Source: an uncultured Collinsella sp.
GTDB taxonomy: Bacteria > Actinomycetota > Coriobacteriia > Coriobacteriales > Coriobacteriaceae
Assembly: GCA_937950415.1 (NCBI GenBank)
Contig: CALFDL010000069.1
Coordinates: 1 to 7,236 of the forward strand
Direction: 5' to 3'
DNA length: 7,236 nucleotides
Below the pieces are notes generated by a model. That model saw only the letters and a list, made by a program, of their open reading frames with translations. It was not told where the DNA came from and made no database searches. Made by a program: the position numbers and the translations under genes. Numbering within the stretch: position 1 is the first letter of the stretch; each line of letters begins with the position of its first letter. Positions 5,771-7,236 of the stretch are shown piece after piece.

Positions 5771-6949
5771 ATGAACGTACTTGTTGTCAACGCCGGTAGC
5801 TCAAGCCTTAAATATCAGCTTTTGGATACCGATACCCGCGAGGTTTTCGCCAAGGGCAACTGCGAACGTATCGGTTCGGACATGGGCATCTTTGGCCACT
5901 CCGAGAACGGTGGCGCCAAGCAGACCGAGGAGGTCCCTTTCCCCGATCATCGCTCTGCTATCGCTCGCGTGCTCGAGGAGCTCGAGAAGACCGACTTTAC
6001 GATCGATGGCATCGGCCACCGTATCGTTCAGGGTGGCTGGTACTTCGATGATTCCGCGGTCGTCGACGATGAGGTCATGGCTAAGATCCTTGAGGTGGCC
6101 CCGCTCGCTCCGCTGCACAATTACGGCGAGGCCGCGGCAATCGAATATTGCCGCGAGAAGTATCCTGAGCTGCCCAACGTGGCCGTCTTCGACACCTCGT
6201 TCCACATGACTATGCCCGAGGTCGCCTACACCTACGCCCTGCCCAAGGACGTGTGTGACAAGTATCACGTGCGCAAGTACGGCGCCCACGGCACAAGCCA
6301 CCGCTATGAGTGGATGATGGCCAAGGAGATCCTGGGTTCGCGCTGCCACCGTCTGCTTTCGTGCCATCTGGGCAACGGCGCTTCGCTCGCCGCCATTGAG
6401 GACGGTGTATGCCGCGATACCACGATGGGCCTCACGCCGCTCGACGGCCTGATGATGGGCACCCGTTGTGGTTCCATTGACCCGGCTACCGTGTGCTACC
6501 TGCAGCGCGAGGGCGGCTACAGCTACCAGGAAGTCGATGACATGATGAACAAGCAGTCTGGTCTGCTTGCCATCTCGGGCATCTCCAACGACGCCCGTGA
6601 CATCCGTACGCGCGCCTCCGAGGGCGACGAGCGCTGCCTGCTCGCCTTCGATATGTTCGCCTACAAGGCCATGCAGCAGGCCGGCTCCATGATCGCTTCC
6701 ATGGCGGGCGTGGACACCATCACCTTTACCGCCGGCATCGGCGAGAACGACTGGTCGATTCGCAAGGCCTTCTGCGACTGCTTTGAGTGGCTGGGCGTGC
6801 GCATCGACAATAACAAGAACCGCGAGGCCGTGGGTAACGGCCCGCAGGTCATCAGTGCCGCCGGCTCTTCCGTCACGGTCATGGTCATCCCCACCGACGA
6901 GGAATACATGATCGCCCACGACGTCGAGCGCCTGACCGCGAATAACTAA
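5771..6949 (+). CDS. ackA: Acetate kinase family protein, second tandem copy (canonical)
   Basis: This is a paralogue of the gene just upstream, also 392 residues and about 60% identical to it by hand count, with small compensating indels after residue 270 and near 350. It should catalyse the reversible acetyl phosphate + ADP to acetate + ATP reaction in the cytoplasm. It keeps the classical motifs: NAGSSS (7-12), GHRIVQGGWYF (82-92), FDTSFH with D141, GAHGTSHRY (171-179) with H173 and H177, CHLGNGAS (198-205), TPLDG (222-226), R232 in GTRCGSIDP, FTAGIGEN (319-326), and PTDEE (374-378). It is therefore the better candidate for the ordinary housekeeping enzyme. Both copies have Q87 and W90 in HRIVQGGW, where HGGE is usual. 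The gene appears to have its own promoter and is followed by a strong terminator. No pta lies beside it, though the acetyl phosphate supplier may be elsewhere in the genome. Confidence 0.9.
   Translation: MNVLVVNAGSSSLKYQLLDTDTREVFAKGNCERIGSDMGIFGHSENGGAKQTEEVPFPDHRSAIARVLEELEKTDFTIDGIGHRIVQGGWYFDDSAVVDDEVMAKILEVAPLAPLHNYGEAAAIEYCREKYPELPNVAVFDTSFHMTMPEVAYTYALPKDVCDKYHVRKYGAHGTSHRYEWMMAKEILGSRCHRLLSCHLGNGASLAAIEDGVCRDTTMGLTPLDGLMMGTRCGSIDPATVCYLQREGGYSYQEVDDMMNKQSGLLAISGISNDARDIRTRASEGDERCLLAFDMFAYKAMQQAGSMIASMAGVDTITFTAGIGENDWSIRKAFCDCFEWLGVRIDNNKNREAVGNGPQVISAAGSSVTVMVIPTDEEYMIAHDVERLTANN
6479..6519 (+). repeat. 41-base direct repeat, copy in second kinase gene
   Basis: This stretch is identical to 5135-5175 in the first kinase gene. 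See that entry for the encoded segment. Confidence 0.85.
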
Positions 6950-6970
6950 CGCACTCGTCAGCATTTGAAC

Positions 6971-7007
6971 AAAAGGCCTCCAGAGCAACAGCTCCGGAGG
7001 CCTTTTT
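6971..7007. terminator. Bidirectional intrinsic terminator after second kinase gene
   Basis: AAAAGGCCTCC (6971-6981) pairs with GGAGGCCTTTT (6996-7006). Beyond one A-C mismatch the stem continues as GAGC/GCTC (6983-6986 with 6991-6994) around an AACA loop. TTTTT at 7003-7007 serves the + strand; the complementary strand has four T after the stem. This fits a shared terminator between convergent genes. Confidence 0.9.
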
Positions 7008-7092
7008 ACTAGCAGGCGGAAATTCCAGTCCCAAAGTGATCATCGGCGGCAACGCCTGCGCTTTCAACAAAGGCACCCAGCCATCCAGGTCT

Positions 7093-7236
7093 TCAGCCCC
7101 AGCTCGTAGCCAAGCCGCCGTCCACCCCAGATCCCCCGAATGCCATGTGACGGTAGAAGGCCGTACGGGCTAACCCCTGAAAACATTCCGCACTGATATT
7201 TTCTGTATTGAAGACGTCGATGATGCGCCCGTATAC
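7093..7236 (-). CDS. Possible 3' end of an unrecognised gene (partial)
   Basis: Reading the - strand from the window edge, one frame is open for 47 codons. It begins VYGRIIDVFNTENISAECF, passes FYRHMAFGG, and ends at a TGA at 7095-7093. The amino acid mix is plausible and the early codons mostly end in C or G. The position, convergent to the kinase gene across a bidirectional terminator, is what a real - strand gene end would show. I do not recognise the family. The same frame continues after the TGA for 27 more protein-like codons, to TAG-TAA at 7011-7006, directly before the terminator. The original gene may therefore have ended there, with the TGA a later nonsense change or the product of a nearby frameshift. 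G-runs at 7134-7138 and 7126-7129 are places where a frameshift could sit. The other two - strand frames also look protein-like past this point, so the call is weak. Confidence 0.35.
   Translation of the reverse strand, partial: VYGRIIDVFNTENISAECFQGLARTAFYRHMAFGGSGVDGGLATSWG

Noticed and set aside
7093..7095. TGA in the right-edge - strand frame as a selenocysteine codon
   Set aside because: I see no clear hairpin with the expected placement just downstream, and no selenoprotein motif around it; a nonsense change or true stop is simpler.
1..7236. CRISPR arrays, tRNA or rRNA genes, insertion sequences, phage genes, retroelements
   Set aside because: I found no regularly spaced repeats, no transposase or integrase reading frames, no terminal inverted repeats with target duplications and no RNA gene signatures in the gaps.

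Overview
The window looks like a chromosomal segment of a moderately GC-rich, Gram-positive-type bacterium. Strong AGGAG-like ribosome binding sites, C/G-ending codons in the housekeeping genes and the gene complement suggest an actinobacterium of the Coriobacteriia, Collinsella-like. That assignment is an inference from style and remembered protein flavour, not from a search.

Layout. Positions 1-2094 hold a compact housekeeping cluster on the + strand: xseA (5' end outside the window) and xseB, the two subunits of exodeoxyribonuclease VII, then a HIT-family nucleotide hydrolase/transferase. Positions 2136-4306 hold a LysR-type regulator and a major facilitator superfamily (MFS) transporter on the same strand. 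This pair is visibly more AT-rich and less codon-biased than its neighbours (the shift begins inside the regulator), which suggests an accessory insertion. Positions 4427-6949 hold two complete, tandem acetate-kinase-family genes, each encoding 392 residues and about 60% identical by hand count. The last ~230 bases lie beyond a strong terminator and probably carry the 3' end of a gene on the - strand.

Transcription. Four intrinsic-terminator-like hairpins can be drawn: one inside the lysR coding region (followed by six T), one between the transporter and the first kinase, one between the two kinases, and one after the second kinase. The two kinase genes therefore look like separate transcription units, the second with its own AT-rich promoter region overlapped by a quasi-palindrome. 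Other operator-like dyads lie before the HIT gene and between the regulator and the transporter.

How the genes work together. ExoVII subunits XseA and XseB form one nuclease. The LysR protein may regulate itself and the adjacent transporter. The kinases would make ATP from acyl phosphate (or the reverse) in fermentation; no phosphotransacetylase gene is in the window. The most interesting points are the divergence of the first kinase at normally conserved nucleotide-site positions while its twin stays canonical, the terminator-like element inside lysR, and the possibly broken - strand gene at the right edge.
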